A DNA stretch of 64,000 bases from Candidatus Tritonobacter lacicola (GCA_030765135.1 JAVCDC010000077.1:20400-84399), one strand, 5' to 3'; positions 29,822-39,572 are shown, counted from the stretch's first letter. The notes: generated by a model not told the origin, from the sequence alone. Numbers and translations: made by a program.

Positions 29822-30170
29822 TCTTTCATCCCCCTCTTTATTCATTTCGACATTCCCAATAAAAAATTTAAATCACAAATCCAAAATTAAACTATATCAA
29901 CATTGCTTAAATTTTACCACGGAGGTCACGGTGATGTGTTCCAATTTAATGAATTTCCGTGATTTTGAGTTAAATGATTTATAGCCTCCGAAAAAATCAT
30001 CCACGAATTTTCACGAATTAAAGCAATAAACCGCAAAGGCGCATGTCTGCGTACGAACACGCACAACCAGTTAATGGTCGCAAAAATTCATTTAAAGAAT
30101 AAAAAACGGAACCACGGATTAAACGGATTATACGGATTTAAAGCAGGCTCAATTACTTCCATGTTTCCAT
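29822..30170. other. Gene-free stretch filled with dispersed repeats
   Basis: 349 nt between rodZ and ftsK with no credible gene. It contains ACCACGGAGGTCACGG, CCACGAATTTTCACGAATTAAAGC, AAACCGCAAAGGCGC and CCACGGATTAAACGGATTATACGGATT. The words resemble those at 24.5 kb so closely that the two stretches probably share an origin. I see no tRNA, riboswitch or convincing promoter. Confidence 0.65.
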
Positions 30171-32411
30171 TTACTCTTCCTTCTCCTCTGCGTATGTCTC
30201 TATAAGGACCTCCCGCGCCTTGCTGCCCCGATAGGGCCCCACTATGCCTTTCGCCTCCATGAAATCCATGAGCCGGGCAGCGCGCGTGTAGCCTATGCGC
30301 AACCGCCTCTGGAGGAGCGACACGGAACCATGCCCGGTCCGCTTTATTATCTCGAGGGCATCGTCGAAGAGTTCATCGTCAACCTCCACTTCCCTCCCCT
30401 TCTCAGCCTCCATCTGTTTGAATATGTCATCGCGCGGGTACTCTCCGGCCTGCTCGATGACACTGTCGACAACCCGCTGTATCTCGCTGTCGAAGACCAG
30501 CGTCCCCTGGGACCGCACCCTCCTCGACGTCCCCGGCGGGATGAATATCATATCCCCTTTTCCCAGGAGCTTGTCCGCACCGATGGTGTCTATTATGACC
30601 TTCGAGTCCACTCTCGAGGCCACCTGGAACGCTATGCGCGTCGGGAAGTTCGCCTTGATCAGGCCGGTGATCACGTTAACCGACGGGCGCTGGGTCGCCA
30701 GGACGATATGGACCCCGGCGGCACGGCCCATCTGCGCGAGGCGAATGATCGGGTCCTCCACCTCCTTGCGGCAGGACATCATCAGGTCTGCAAGCTCATC
30801 GATAACGACAACAATGTAGGGAAGGCTTCCGGGCAGGTCGCCCTCCTCCGGGCCTCCCCCGAGCTTCATCTTTTTGTTGTAGCCCGCGATGTTCCTTACA
30901 AGCGCCCGGGAGAAGTACTCGTACCTCCGCTCCATCTCGGCGACGACCCAGTTCAGGCCGGCGGCTGCCTTCTTGTGCTCCTTGATAATGGGAGCGACGA
31001 GATGCGGGAGAGCCTGGTACTGGCTCATCTCCACCCGCTTGGGGTCCACGAGGAAGAGCTTCACCTTCTCCGGTGTCGAGTGAAAGAGTATGCTCATGAT
31101 AATCGCGTTTATGCTCACTGTCTTTCCGGAGCCGGTGGCGCCGGCTATGAGGAGATGGGGCATATCGACCAGATCGGGGATAATGGGCCTGCCGGACAGG
31201 TCTTTACCTATGCAGAGGGGTATGATTTTTTTGTCCGTGTCGAACTCTTTGGACTCGATCATATCCTTGAGATAGACGAGAGTTGTCTTCCTGTTCGGGA
31301 TCTCTACGCCGACAGTGGCCTTCCCCGGGATGGGAGCTATACGGATGCTAACGGCCTTCATGGCGAGGGCGAGGTCTTCCGAGAGCGCGGTGATCTTCTG
31401 GACCTTGACACCCGGCGCCGGGTATATCTCGTAACGCGTTATAACCGGTCCCCGGGTGACCTCGCCGCACTTCACCTCGAGCCCGAAATCCGCCAGCGTG
31501 CCCTGGAGGATATCCTTGTTCTTCTCGATGTCTTCCTCGAGCTGACGCTTGTTTGGGGGAGGCGGCTCCTCGAGCAGCCCGGGCCGCGGAAGCGGGTACC
31601 CGCGGGCGGGCGGCGCAACTTTCTCTCTCTTCACGGCCGCCCGGCGGGGAGCACGTCTCCTCGGTTTCCTCACGACCTCTTCTTCTTCTTTCTCCTCGCC
31701 GGGGCGATAACGCTTCACCCGTATCTTCCGCGCCGGCGCCGCGCCCCCTCCCGTCGCCCTCCGCAGCTTGAACAGCCGCCGTGACTCAAAGACACCCTTC
31801 CATACGGCCCTCGATCCCCCGTGTAAACCGCGTGCCATACCGTGCCACAGCCCCGCACCGGTAAGCCAGAAAACAGAAACGACCAGGACGGTCGCCCCTA
31901 TCGTGAAGCTCCCGATAACCCCGAGGTAAGGTATGAGCTTCCCTATCACGAATACCCCCACCGCCCCGCCCGGGTTGATGAGGTTCACGGACTCGCTCGC
32001 TTTCGTCAAATCCAGTTTGATGGCAGCCCCGGACATGTACATCTCCTGAATGTAGGGCCAGATGGAAAACACGGTGGACAGGCCCAGGAGAACGAGAATG
32101 CCCAGTACCGCGCGGGATATACGCCCGAAAACCGTTCTTCGGGTGCCGCCTATCAGGATGAAGAGACCCCAGCAGAACACGATGACGGGGAGGGCGTATG
32201 CCCCGAACCCGAAGGCCAGGAAGAGAAAATGCGAGGACCACGCCCCTACCAGGCCGACGGCGTTGCGAACGGGGCGATTGGACGGCGAGCGCCAGAAAGA
32301 CAGGTCGTTACAGTCATAGGTGAGAAGGCCCAGTGAGAGAATGACGGTGAGGACGATGAGTACAATCCCAAGCGTTGTTGACAGCTTGCCGTTGGATTCT
32401 CCCGCGCCCAT
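30171..32411 (-). CDS. ftsK: DNA translocase FtsK/SpoIIIE
   Basis: 746 residues. Four N-terminal TM helices (~15-185) precede a short basic linker (~210-290), where E. coli FtsK has several hundred residues. The beta/alpha motor domain follows, with Walker A GATGSGKTVSINA and Walker B VVVIDELADLMM. The C-terminal winged-helix gamma domain (GHGSVSLLQRRLRIGYTRAARLMDFMEAKGIVGP) recognises KOPS-like sites. It pumps chromosomal DNA through the closing septum. The start ATG has no clear SD, and a half-copy of the palindrome lies upstream (TATAAATTAGC). Confidence 0.96.
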   Translation of the reverse strand: MGAGESNGKLSTTLGIVLIVLTVILSLGLLTYDCNDLSFWRSPSNRPVRNAVGLVGAWSSHFLFLAFGFGAYALPVIVFCWGLFILIGGTRRTVFGRISRAVLGILVLLGLSTVFSIWPYIQEMYMSGAAIKLDLTKASESVNLINPGGAVGVFVIGKLIPYLGVIGSFTIGATVLVVSVFWLTGAGLWHGMARGLHGGSRAVWKGVFESRRLFKLRRATGGGAAPARKIRVKRYRPGEEKEEEEVVRKPRRRAPRRAAVKREKVAPPARGYPLPRPGLLEEPPPPNKRQLEEDIEKNKDILQGTLADFGLEVKCGEVTRGPVITRYEIYPAPGVKVQKITALSEDLALAMKAVSIRIAPIPGKATVGVEIPNRKTTLVYLKDMIESKEFDTDKKIIPLCIGKDLSGRPIIPDLVDMPHLLIAGATGSGKTVSINAIIMSILFHSTPEKVKLFLVDPKRVEMSQYQALPHLVAPIIKEHKKAAAGLNWVVAEMERRYEYFSRALVRNIAGYNKKMKLGGGPEEGDLPGSLPYIVVVIDELADLMMSCRKEVEDPIIRLAQMGRAAGVHIVLATQRPSVNVITGLIKANFPTRIAFQVASRVDSKVIIDTIGADKLLGKGDMIFIPPGTSRRVRSQGTLVFDSEIQRVVDSVIEQAGEYPRDDIFKQMEAEKGREVEVDDELFDDALEIIKRTGHGSVSLLQRRLRIGYTRAARLMDFMEAKGIVGPYRGSKAREVLIETYAEEKEE

Positions 32412-32484
32412 TTAAAACACTATAAATTAGCAGGGAGTTCGGATTCAGAGACCGTTCCCGATCAACACTTCGGATCCCGTGGGA

Positions 32485-34569
32485 TTACGGCGCATCCGGG
32501 CTCTCTTCAAGTGCCGCCTTCCTGCTCAGGTTGATCCTCCCCCTGTTGTCGATTTCCGTCACCTTTACCATCACCTCGTCGCCGATGCTCAGGACATCCT
32601 CTACCTTTTCCACCCGGAAGTTTTCCAGTTTGGATATGTGGACGAGGCCCTCCTTGCCGGGGAGGATCTCAACGAAGGCCCCGAATTTAAGGATGTTCTT
32701 CACCACTCCCCTGTAAATTTTCCCGACCTCTACTTCTTCCGTAAGCGCCAGGATCATCTCGACGGCCTTGTCGAGCATCGCCTCGTCGGAACAGGAGACG
32801 CAAACCTCGCCGCTGTCCTCGATATCTATATTGGACCCTGTTTCAGCCTGTATCTTCTTTATCATCTTTCCGCGGGGACCGATGATAATCCCTAGCTTGT
32901 CCGGGTTGACTTGTATGCTCTTTATCTTGGGCGCGTACCTGGATATGGATTCGCGCGCCCTGGATATCGTCTCGTCCATCCTGTCCATGATGTAGAGACG
33001 TCCGGCGCGAGCCTGCTCCAGGGCCTTACGCATGACCTCTTTTTCCAGCCCCTCCACCTTCACGTCCAGCTGGAAGGCGGTTATGCCCTTCCTCGTTCCC
33101 GCGACCTTGAAATCCATGTCGCCGGCCGAGTCCTCCGAGCCGAGGATATCCGATAATACGGCTACCCTGTCGCCCTCCTGCACCAGTCCCATGGCGATCC
33201 CCGAAACTGTGGCCCCGATAGGCACGCCGGCGTCCATGAGGGCGAGGCTGCCTCCGCACACCGTCGCCATGGACGACGAGCCGTTTGATTCGAGGATATC
33301 GGAGACGACACGGATGGTATAAGGAAAATCATCCGGCACGACCCGGAATAGCGACCTCTCGGCAAGGTGGCCGTGGCCTACCTCGCGGCGGCTCGGCCCC
33401 CTGCTGGGCTTCACCTCCCCGACGCAGAAGGGGGGAAAGGTATAATGAAGCATGAAGCTCTTTGAAAACTCGCCGGCGAGCGTGTCTATCCTCTGCTTGT
33501 CGCCCACCGCGCCTAGCGTTATGATAACGAGGGCCTGGGTCTCGCCCCTGGTAAAGAGGGCCGACCCGTGGGTCCTCGGCAGAAAGCCCACCTCGCAGCT
33601 TATGGGCCGTATTTCTTCGGGCTTCCGCCCATCCGACCTGAGCCCCTCGTCCAGTATCATTTTTCGTGTCAGCTCACGCTTAAGCAGGCTGATTGCCGAC
33701 TTGATCTCCGGTTCCCGCTCGGGCAGCTCTTCCTCCAGCTCGGCCGTCACGGACTCCACGATCTCCTTGAGCGCGCCGGAGCGCTCCATCTTGGCCGGGA
33801 TGCGGAGCGCCGCGTTAACCCTCTCCGCGGCCCTCGCGCGAACGGCCTCCATGACTTCCTCTCCGATCGTGGGAAGCGACAGCTCCCGCTTGGGGACCCC
33901 CGCCTTCTCCCGGAGCTCGTTCTGGGCCGCCACGATGTTCTTTATCGCCTCGTGGCCGAACATGATGGCGTCCAGCAGGACGTCCTCCGATACTTCGCCG
34001 GCGCCCCCCTCGACCATCGTTACGGCCTTTTCCGTTCCCGCCACTACGAGGTTCAAGCTGCTCTCCTCGAGCTGGGCGCTGGTCGGGTTGATAACGAACT
34101 GGTCGCCGAGAAGCCCCACCCTGACTCCGCCTATGGGACCGCCGAAAGGAATATCCGAGATCGTCAGCGCTGCAGACGCCCCGACTATCAATAGGACGTC
34201 GGGATCGTTCTGGCCGTCCGCGGAGAGCACGGAACCTATTATCTGCACCTCGCTCCTGTATCCGTCGGGAAAAAGGGGTCGGATCGGGCGATCCGTACAG
34301 CGCATCGTCAGTATCTCTTTCTCGGTCGGCCTCGTCTCCCGCTTTATGTACCCCCCGGGGAACCTGCCGGCCGCGGACGTCTTCTCCCGGTAATTCACCG
34401 TGAGAGGGAGGAAATCCCTGTCCGTGACGGACCGGGGAGATACAGCCGTCACGAGAACAATGGTATCACCGTACTGGACGGTAACGGCACCGTTCGCCTG
34501 CTTTGCGAGCAGGCCCGTCTCAATTACCAGCTGCTTGTCCCCTATCTGTAAATCTACTTTATTCTTCAT
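32485..34569 (-). CDS. pnp: Polyribonucleotide nucleotidyltransferase (PNPase)
   Basis: 694 residues with two RNase PH domains (GDTIVLVTAVSPR...; RTHGSALFTRGETQALVIITLG), an alpha-helical insert, the second-core motif VAGTRKGITAFQLDVKVEG, a KH domain (IIGPRGKMIKKIQAETGSNIDIED) and a C-terminal S1 domain (VGKIYRGVVKNILKFGAFVEILPGKEGLVHIS). It degrades RNA 3'-5' phosphorolytically. It follows rpsO by 1 nt, the conserved rpsO-pnp order, and has SD AGGAG. E. coli pnp is autoregulated through a leader hairpin; no equivalent is evident here. Confidence 0.97.
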   Translation of the reverse strand: MKNKVDLQIGDKQLVIETGLLAKQANGAVTVQYGDTIVLVTAVSPRSVTDRDFLPLTVNYREKTSAAGRFPGGYIKRETRPTEKEILTMRCTDRPIRPLFPDGYRSEVQIIGSVLSADGQNDPDVLLIVGASAALTISDIPFGGPIGGVRVGLLGDQFVINPTSAQLEESSLNLVVAGTEKAVTMVEGGAGEVSEDVLLDAIMFGHEAIKNIVAAQNELREKAGVPKRELSLPTIGEEVMEAVRARAAERVNAALRIPAKMERSGALKEIVESVTAELEEELPEREPEIKSAISLLKRELTRKMILDEGLRSDGRKPEEIRPISCEVGFLPRTHGSALFTRGETQALVIITLGAVGDKQRIDTLAGEFSKSFMLHYTFPPFCVGEVKPSRGPSRREVGHGHLAERSLFRVVPDDFPYTIRVVSDILESNGSSSMATVCGGSLALMDAGVPIGATVSGIAMGLVQEGDRVAVLSDILGSEDSAGDMDFKVAGTRKGITAFQLDVKVEGLEKEVMRKALEQARAGRLYIMDRMDETISRARESISRYAPKIKSIQVNPDKLGIIIGPRGKMIKKIQAETGSNIDIEDSGEVCVSCSDEAMLDKAVEMILALTEEVEVGKIYRGVVKNILKFGAFVEILPGKEGLVHISKLENFRVEKVEDVLSIGDEVMVKVTEIDNRGRINLSRKAALEESPDAP

Positions 34570-34570
34570 A

Positions 34571-34840
34571 CTATCTCCTGAGCTTCAATCTGCTGATTAT
34601 GTCTTTGTACTGTTCTTTGTCGGTATCCTTTAGATAATCGAGAAACCTGCGCCTCTTGCTGACCATCTTCAGGAGACCACTCCGGGAACTGTGGTCCTTC
34701 TTGTGCGTCTCCAGGTGATCGGCGAGTTCTTTGATCCGCTCCGTGAGAAGCGCTATCTGAACGCCGGCCGAACCTGTGTCGGCCTCGTGGCGCCTGTACT
34801 CATCTTTTATCGTTTCCGTCCGGGCTCTATCCAGAACCAT
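34571..34840 (-). CDS. rpsO: 30S ribosomal protein S15
   Basis: 89 residues, all-helical S15 pattern with [41 protein letters not shown]. It binds the 16S central domain early in 30S assembly. The SD GAGGAGG is well spaced. It lies directly ahead of pnp. Confidence 0.97.
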   Translation of the reverse strand: MVLDRARTETIKDEYRRHEADTGSAGVQIALLTERIKELADHLETHKKDHSSRSGLLKMVSKRRRFLDYLKDTDKEQYKDIISRLKLRR

Positions 34841-34921
34841 CGTTACCTCCTCTTGAGACTTTTATTTCAATCGTTGCAGATTGTACGTCCTGTATAACTC
34901 TATTGTAAAGCGGAATATAAA

Positions 34922-34950
34922 TAAATCAGCTCGTTCAGCGGGCAAATTTA
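34922..34950. repeat. GCTCGC palindrome family, copy 5
   Basis: TAAATCAGCTCGTTCAGCGGGCAAATTTA lies between ribF and rpsO, about 80 nt upstream of the rpsO start. It is more divergent than copies 1, 2, 4 and 6. Confidence 0.65.
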
Positions 34951-34966
34951 TGTTGGCGGCTCCTTA

Positions 34967-35896
34967 TTATTCTTTGGCACGGAAGCTCTTCGCCGCTTCC
35001 CGCTCGTCTTCCTTTATGCGCCTGACCAGTTCCTCCGTGCTGCCGAACTTCATATCCCCTCTTATCCTGGAGACGAACGATATCTCGATATCTTCCCCGT
35101 ATATCATGCCGTCGAACCCCACCAGGTAAACCTCCACGCTTATATCCCCCCCGCCGAAGGTTGGTCTCCTTCCGATATAGAGGAGTCCTTCATGGGAGGC
35201 GTCACGCACCCTCGCCCTCACGGCGTAGACGCCTTCCGGGGGAATCGCCTCGTGGTGGGGATCAACGTTCGCCGTGGGATAGCCGAGCCTCCTGCCGAGA
35301 GTCCGGCCTCTTATTATCGTCCCCAGGATCGAATACGGCCTCCCGAGAAGCGTTGAGGCTTCATCGAGCCGCCCGGTTCCGATGGCGCTTCTGATGGCAG
35401 TGCTGCTCACCACTGCCCCCCCCGCCCTGACGGGCGGCACACAGCTCACCTCGAACCCCATTTCCTCCCCCATGGACTTCAGCGCATCCGTGTCACCCCC
35501 GCGGTCCCGGCCGAAGACGAAGTTGCTTCCGACGCACACGGCTGCGATGTTCATGGCCGAACAAAGGTATCCGGCAACGAACTCCCTGGCAGACAAGCTC
35601 ATAAGCTTCCTGTCGAACGCGACAACAAGACAGACGTCAACGCCCGAGGCATCTATCAGCCTGAGTTTGTGCGCCTCGGATATAAGAGAAGGGGGGCACG
35701 ATCCGCCGTCCACCAATCGCCGCGGATGCGGGTCGAATGTGACAACAGCACTCGAAGCATCCATCCTCTTCGCGAGCCTCACGAGTTCCGAAAGGACCTT
35801 CTTGTGGCCGAGGTGGACGCCGTCGTACGACCCTATCGTCACGGCGAACCGCTCATCAATCCCTTTAACCTCGTCTATATTTTTATATATCCTCAT
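34967..35896 (-). CDS. ribF: Bifunctional riboflavin kinase / FAD synthetase
   Basis: 309 residues from ATG 35896 (MRIYKNIDEV); the longer track start has no better SD. The FAD-synthetase nucleotidyl-transferase domain has TIGSYDGVHLGHKKVLSEL, VCVGSNFVFGRDRGGD and VVSSTAIRSAI. The riboflavin-kinase barrel has GRTLGRRLGYPTANVDP and GVYAVRAR. It makes FMN and then FAD from riboflavin, which would serve the flavoproteins here (HydG, LhgO-like). Its position between truB and rpsO is the classical arrangement. Confidence 0.95.
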   Translation of the reverse strand: MRIYKNIDEVKGIDERFAVTIGSYDGVHLGHKKVLSELVRLAKRMDASSAVVTFDPHPRRLVDGGSCPPSLISEAHKLRLIDASGVDVCLVVAFDRKLMSLSAREFVAGYLCSAMNIAAVCVGSNFVFGRDRGGDTDALKSMGEEMGFEVSCVPPVRAGGAVVSSTAIRSAIGTGRLDEASTLLGRPYSILGTIIRGRTLGRRLGYPTANVDPHHEAIPPEGVYAVRARVRDASHEGLLYIGRRPTFGGGDISVEVYLVGFDGMIYGEDIEISFVSRIRGDMKFGSTEELVRRIKEDEREAAKSFRAKE

Positions 35897-35935
35897 TTGC
35901 CATAAGCCGTGCGAAATTATCAATCTTTTGCTAAA

Positions 35936-36066
35936 ACCAGAAATTCGAAATCAGAATGACGAATCAAACCTCAATGCCTAAATGACCAAATCTATAAGCA
36001 ATAATAACCAAGATACAAGATACAATAACCAAGAAATATCCAAGTACAAAATTCAAATAACCAAAC
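35936..36066. repeat. AT-rich dispersed repeat between ribF and truB
   Basis: AATTCGAAATCAGAATGACGAATC then AATAACCAAGATACAAGATACAATAACC and related words. The repeat reaches into the truB 3' end: the codons for the TruB tail DETRNPNDPF match the same AATTCG/GAATGAC word family. Confidence 0.6.
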
Positions 36067-36810
36067 TTAGAAAGGGTCATTCGGGTTTCTGGTTTCGTCA
36101 TTTATTTGTATAAGAATCTTTTCCAGCATCTCCCTGTCCATCCGCTTCAAGTCATCGATGGTCACTGCATCCTTGATATAATACTCCCCTATCCTCGTCC
36201 TCCGCAGGTAAGACATCATCGAGGGGCAGCCGACCTTCTTCCCGATATCCTCGCACAGGGTCCTGATGTACGTTCCCTTGGAAACAACGGCCCTGAAGAG
36301 GACGTTCGGGACCTCCATTTCAAGAACCTCTACCTCAACCACGTTCACCCTGCGCGCCTTTCTGGGTACATCCATCCCCTTTCTCGCGTAGCTGTACAGC
36401 GGCTTTCCCTTATACTTGACCGCCGAGTAAATCGGCGGGACCTGTTCTATCTCACCCTCGATCGAGAGGACGGCGCCTGCCAGTTCTTCGCCCGAAACAC
36501 AGACGCCACTTTCTTCAACGACCTCTCCCTCCATATCCCCCGTCGAAGTTCTCCTGCCGAGCAGAAGGCCTACCAGGTACTCCTTGTCGCACGCCGCGAC
36601 CTTACCGAGCGATTTCGTCGCGCTGCCCAGTCCCAGGATAAGCAGGCCGGTGGCAAGGGGGTCCAGCGTTCCGGCGTGCCCCACCTTCCCGGGCCGGTAG
36701 CGGCCCTTGACGTAGGCGACGACGTCGTGGGAAGTCCACCCCTCCGGCTTGTCCACGAGCAGAAGGCCGCCGGGACCCGTCCTATTGCCGACGGTCTTCT
36801 TCAGCTTCAA
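36067..36810 (-). CDS. truB: tRNA pseudouridine-55 synthase TruB
   Basis: 247 residues. The catalytic loop is GHAGTLDPLATGLLILGLG with the nucleophile Asp, preceded by LLLVDKPEGWTSHDVV, and the C-terminal part has SKGTYIRTLCEDIG. It makes pseudouridine-55 in the T-loop of tRNAs. The start is TTG at 36810, 5 nt after GGAGGAG, overlapping rbfA by 29 nt. The last ~10 residues (DETRNPNDPF) look like read-through into an intergenic repeat rather than family sequence. Confidence 0.95.
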   Translation of the reverse strand: MKLKKTVGNRTGPGGLLLVDKPEGWTSHDVVAYVKGRYRPGKVGHAGTLDPLATGLLILGLGSATKSLGKVAACDKEYLVGLLLGRRTSTGDMEGEVVEESGVCVSGEELAGAVLSIEGEIEQVPPIYSAVKYKGKPLYSYARKGMDVPRKARRVNVVEVEVLEMEVPNVLFRAVVSKGTYIRTLCEDIGKKVGCPSMMSYLRRTRIGEYYIKDAVTIDDLKRMDREMLEKILIQINDETRNPNDPF

Positions 36811-37138
36811 GCTCCTCCAACACTTCGTCGATATGGATGGAATATTCTATCGACCGGTCGAACACGAAGGAGAGAATGGGCATGTACTTCAGGTGGATTC
36901 TCGGGGAAAGCCGGTGCTGTATGTAGCCCCGGGCGTGATTGAGGGCCTCCAGGCATTCGTCCTTCTCCCGCTCGCTCCCGTAAACGCTGATATGGACCCT
37001 AGCGTGCTTCAGGTCATCGCTCATATCAACCCTGGTGATTGTTGCGAAACCCATGCGAGGGTCTCTCATCTCGCGGGTGATAATCTGGCTTATTTCCTTT
37101 TTCAGGAAATGGCTTACGGCGCGCGGGCGATTTTTCAT
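36782..37138 (-). CDS. rbfA: Ribosome-binding factor A
   Basis: 118 residues with the KH-like RbfA pattern (FLKKEISQIITREMRDPRMGFATITRVDMSDDLKHARVHISVYG, then ALNHARGYIQHRLSPRIHLKYMPILSFVFDRSIEYSIHIDEVL). It acts late in 30S maturation. It sits between ylxP and truB in the nusA-infB-rbfA-truB order. A near-palindrome (TGAAATTTTTTAAGAAAAATTTTG) covers its start and no SD is visible. Confidence 0.93.
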   Translation of the reverse strand: MKNRPRAVSHFLKKEISQIITREMRDPRMGFATITRVDMSDDLKHARVHISVYGSEREKDECLEALNHARGYIQHRLSPRIHLKYMPILSFVFDRSIEYSIHIDEVLEELEAEEDRRQ

Positions 37139-37162
37139 GAAATTTTTTAAGAAAAATTTTGT

Positions 37163-37444
37163 CTACAGCATATCAATACTGTAGTCCAGGATTTCAACGG
37201 TCCCCATAGCATCAACAAGCTTCACAACACCGGTCAGGATGCCGTGAGCGTGGCCGGTATCCGTGCTCACGGTGCTCACGCCGATCACGGCACGGCCCCA
37301 CACATCGTTATCCCCCACCTCGGCAATCGCAATGTTGAACCGGTTGCGCAATCGCGCCTTTATTCTGCTGACGACCGCCCTCTTCCCTTTCAGGGACCTG
37401 TTCCCGGGTATCCTCAACTCCAAGCTTAAGACGCCGATAACCAT
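37163..37444 (-). CDS. ylxP: DUF503 / YlxP-like protein
   Basis: 93 residues, with MVIGVLSLELRIPGNRSLKGKRAVVSRIKARLRNRFNIAIAEV typical of DUF503. Homologues occupy the same slot between infB and rbfA in Firmicutes (YlxP) and others, and they probably act with the translation/ribosome-assembly machinery. The biochemical role is not established. Confidence 0.92.
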   Translation of the reverse strand: MVIGVLSLELRIPGNRSLKGKRAVVSRIKARLRNRFNIAIAEVGDNDVWGRAVIGVSTVSTDTGHAHGILTGVVKLVDAMGTVEILDYSIDML

Positions 37445-37448
37445 AATA

Positions 37449-37496
37449 AATTAATTCGCTTTCTGCCTGCCGGCAGGCAGGCGCCCGTTAATTTAT
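37449..37496. repeat. Compound palindrome between infB and ylxP
   Basis: TAAATTAATTCG...CCGTTAATTTA flanks the perfect palindrome CTGCCTGCCGGCAGGCAG. It looks like a member of the GCTCGC family with another palindrome inserted at its centre. It might also stall transcription, but no U-tract follows. Confidence 0.55.
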
Positions 37497-37553
37497 CCGG
37501 ACCGACCCCGTCGGAGCCCCGAAACAGTAAAGCACTGCCGTGAGGAAGAAAAA

Positions 37554-39572
37554 CTAGAGAGTATCTATGATTTTCTTTATCTGGAAGACCTCGATGATGT
37601 CTCCCGGAGAGAATTCTTTTATCCCGCTGATGCGCAGGCCGCACTCCATGCCGACGGAAACCTCTTTTACCTCCTCCTTGAACCTCCGCAGGGAATCCAC
37701 CTTCCCCCTGTGAACGACCTCATCGTTCCTGATAAGCTTGACGTCCGAGTTTAAAGCGATCTTTCCTTCCAGCACGACGCAGCCAGCCGCGCGACCGCTC
37801 TTGCTCGCGCGGAAAACCTCTTTTACCTCCAGCCTGCCGGTGCTGAACTCCTCGTAGCGCGGCTCGAGGAGTCCCGCCATAGCCTTCCTGATTTCGTCGG
37901 TTGCCGTATATATAACATCGTAAAGCCGGACATCGACCCCCTCTTTCTTTATCACCTGCCGGGCCTGCGCGGAGGGCTTGACATGGAAGCCTATCACCAC
38001 GGCGCCGGATGCCGCCGCCAGGATGATATCCGATTCGTTGATGTCGCCGATGGCCTTGTGAATGATGTCAATTTCCACCTTTTCACTCTTCAGTTCGTCG
38101 ATCGACTTCAGCAGGGCCTCGATTGAGCCCTGCACGTCGGCCTTGATGATAAGCTTGAGCTCTTTCACCTTGCCGGCGGTCATCTGCTTGTAAAGGTCCT
38201 CCAGGCTCACCCGTCTGGCCGGGGCCATCTGTCTCTCTTTCTCCTCAGTCAATAGCTGCTCGCTCGTGGACTTCGCTTCCTTCTCGGTCCCGGTCTCCCA
38301 GAACCTGGCCCCGGCTTCGGGCACGCCGTTCAACCCCATCACCCTCACGGGAACGGATGGGGCGGCCTCTTTCATTCTCTCGCCACTTTCGTTGAAAAGG
38401 GCCTTCACTTTGCCCCAGAACACACCGGCCACGATTGGGGCCCCCGCCCTGAGCGTTCCCCTCTTGACGAGAAGCGTCGCCTCGGGCCCTGTCGCCTTGG
38501 ACATCTTCGCCTCTATGACAACGCCATCGGCCCTTCTCAGCGGGTTGCTTTTGAGCTCCAGTATCTCCGTCTGAAGAAGTATCATCTCGACGAGATGGTC
38601 GATACCCTCCCCTGTTTTGGCCGAGACATCGCAGCACAGGATCTCCCCGCCGAACTCCTCGATCATCACGTCGTGTTCAAGGAGCTGCTTCTTTACCTTG
38701 CCCGGCTGGGCCTTCGGCATATCCACCTTGTTGACGGCGACTATTATAGGGACGGCGGCGGCCTTCGCGTGATTTATGGACTCCACGGTCTGGGGCATGA
38801 CACCATCGTCGGCCGCGATTACGAGAACGACTACGTCGGTAACGTTGGCGCCGCGCGCCCTCATCGACGTAAAGGCCTTGTGCCCCGGAGTATCGATGAA
38901 GGTGATGGAACCCTTGGTGGAGGAGATGCGGTACGCGCCGATATGCTGCGTTATTCCCCCGGCCTCGCCCTCGCTGACGTGTGTCTTCCTGATGGAATCC
39001 AGGAGCGACGTCTTTCCGTGGTCCACATGGCCGAGAAGAGTCACAACCGGCGCCCTCGGGATAAGGTCCTCATCACGGTCCTCTATGGCCTCCTCGGGAA
39101 CCTCCTTCTTGACCACCTGGGGCTTCTCGGCCGACCTGGCCCGGGCCAGCTCTATTCCCAGGGCCTGGGACGCCCCCTCTAGAGTATCCCTGTAGATCTC
39201 CTGGGTTATTGTGGCGAATATGCCCTGCTCCATCAGCTTGCGGATCAGCTCGTTCGGCTTCATCTCCAGGTGGACCGCCAGGTCCTTGACGGCGATGGGG
39301 AAATCCAGCTTGAGGAGCCTTTTCTCCGCCTCGGGCCGGGGCTGCTCCTCCTCCACGGCGGGGGGCTCCTCCACGGCGGGGGGCTCCACCACGGCGGGGG
39401 GCTCCACCACGGCGGCGGGGGCGCCGAGCTCGTCCTTCACGAGTTGGGCAATCTCCTCATCAACCGTGCTGGAATGGCTCTTAACCTCGATCCCGAGTTC
39501 CTTCATCCTGGCTATGAGCTCCTTGTTCGGGATACCCAGCTCCCTTGCCAGCATGTAAACTCTAACGGACAT
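37554..39572 (-). CDS. infB: Translation initiation factor IF-2
   Basis: 672 residues from ATG 39572 ([14 protein letters not shown]), preceded by GAGG; the track start is too long. There are two IF2_N-type helical modules (residues ~1-45 and ~88-135), separated by a Pro/Val/Glu repeat. The GTPase has [17 protein letters not shown] and NKVD, and the IF2-specific C-terminal domains follow, ending [16 protein letters not shown]. It brings fMet-tRNA to the 30S. The start overlaps the nusA stop by 11 nt. Confidence 0.97.
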   Translation of the reverse strand: MSVRVYMLARELGIPNKELIARMKELGIEVKSHSSTVDEEIAQLVKDELGAPAAVVEPPAVVEPPAVEEPPAVEEEQPRPEAEKRLLKLDFPIAVKDLAVHLEMKPNELIRKLMEQGIFATITQEIYRDTLEGASQALGIELARARSAEKPQVVKKEVPEEAIEDRDEDLIPRAPVVTLLGHVDHGKTSLLDSIRKTHVSEGEAGGITQHIGAYRISSTKGSITFIDTPGHKAFTSMRARGANVTDVVVLVIAADDGVMPQTVESINHAKAAAVPIIVAVNKVDMPKAQPGKVKKQLLEHDVMIEEFGGEILCCDVSAKTGEGIDHLVEMILLQTEILELKSNPLRRADGVVIEAKMSKATGPEATLLVKRGTLRAGAPIVAGVFWGKVKALFNESGERMKEAAPSVPVRVMGLNGVPEAGARFWETGTEKEAKSTSEQLLTEEKERQMAPARRVSLEDLYKQMTAGKVKELKLIIKADVQGSIEALLKSIDELKSEKVEIDIIHKAIGDINESDIILAAASGAVVIGFHVKPSAQARQVIKKEGVDVRLYDVIYTATDEIRKAMAGLLEPRYEEFSTGRLEVKEVFRASKSGRAAGCVVLEGKIALNSDVKLIRNDEVVHRGKVDSLRRFKEEVKEVSVGMECGLRISGIKEFSPGDIIEVFQIKKIIDTL
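39348..39419. repeat. 18-bp tandem repeat inside infB
   Basis: Four copies of CTCC(T/A)CCACGGCGGGGGG encode a [12 protein letters not shown] hexapeptide repeated in the IF-2 N-terminal linker. The copies are nearly identical, so the array is young and probably variable in copy number. Confidence 0.85.

Noticed and set aside
30330-31784. 484-residue plus-strand ORF
   Set aside because: Antisense of ftsK; ftsK has all its motifs.
39350-39420. Possible CRISPR-like direct repeats
   Set aside because: Contiguous 18-bp coding repeats in infB without spacers; no CRISPR array or cas gene seen in the window.
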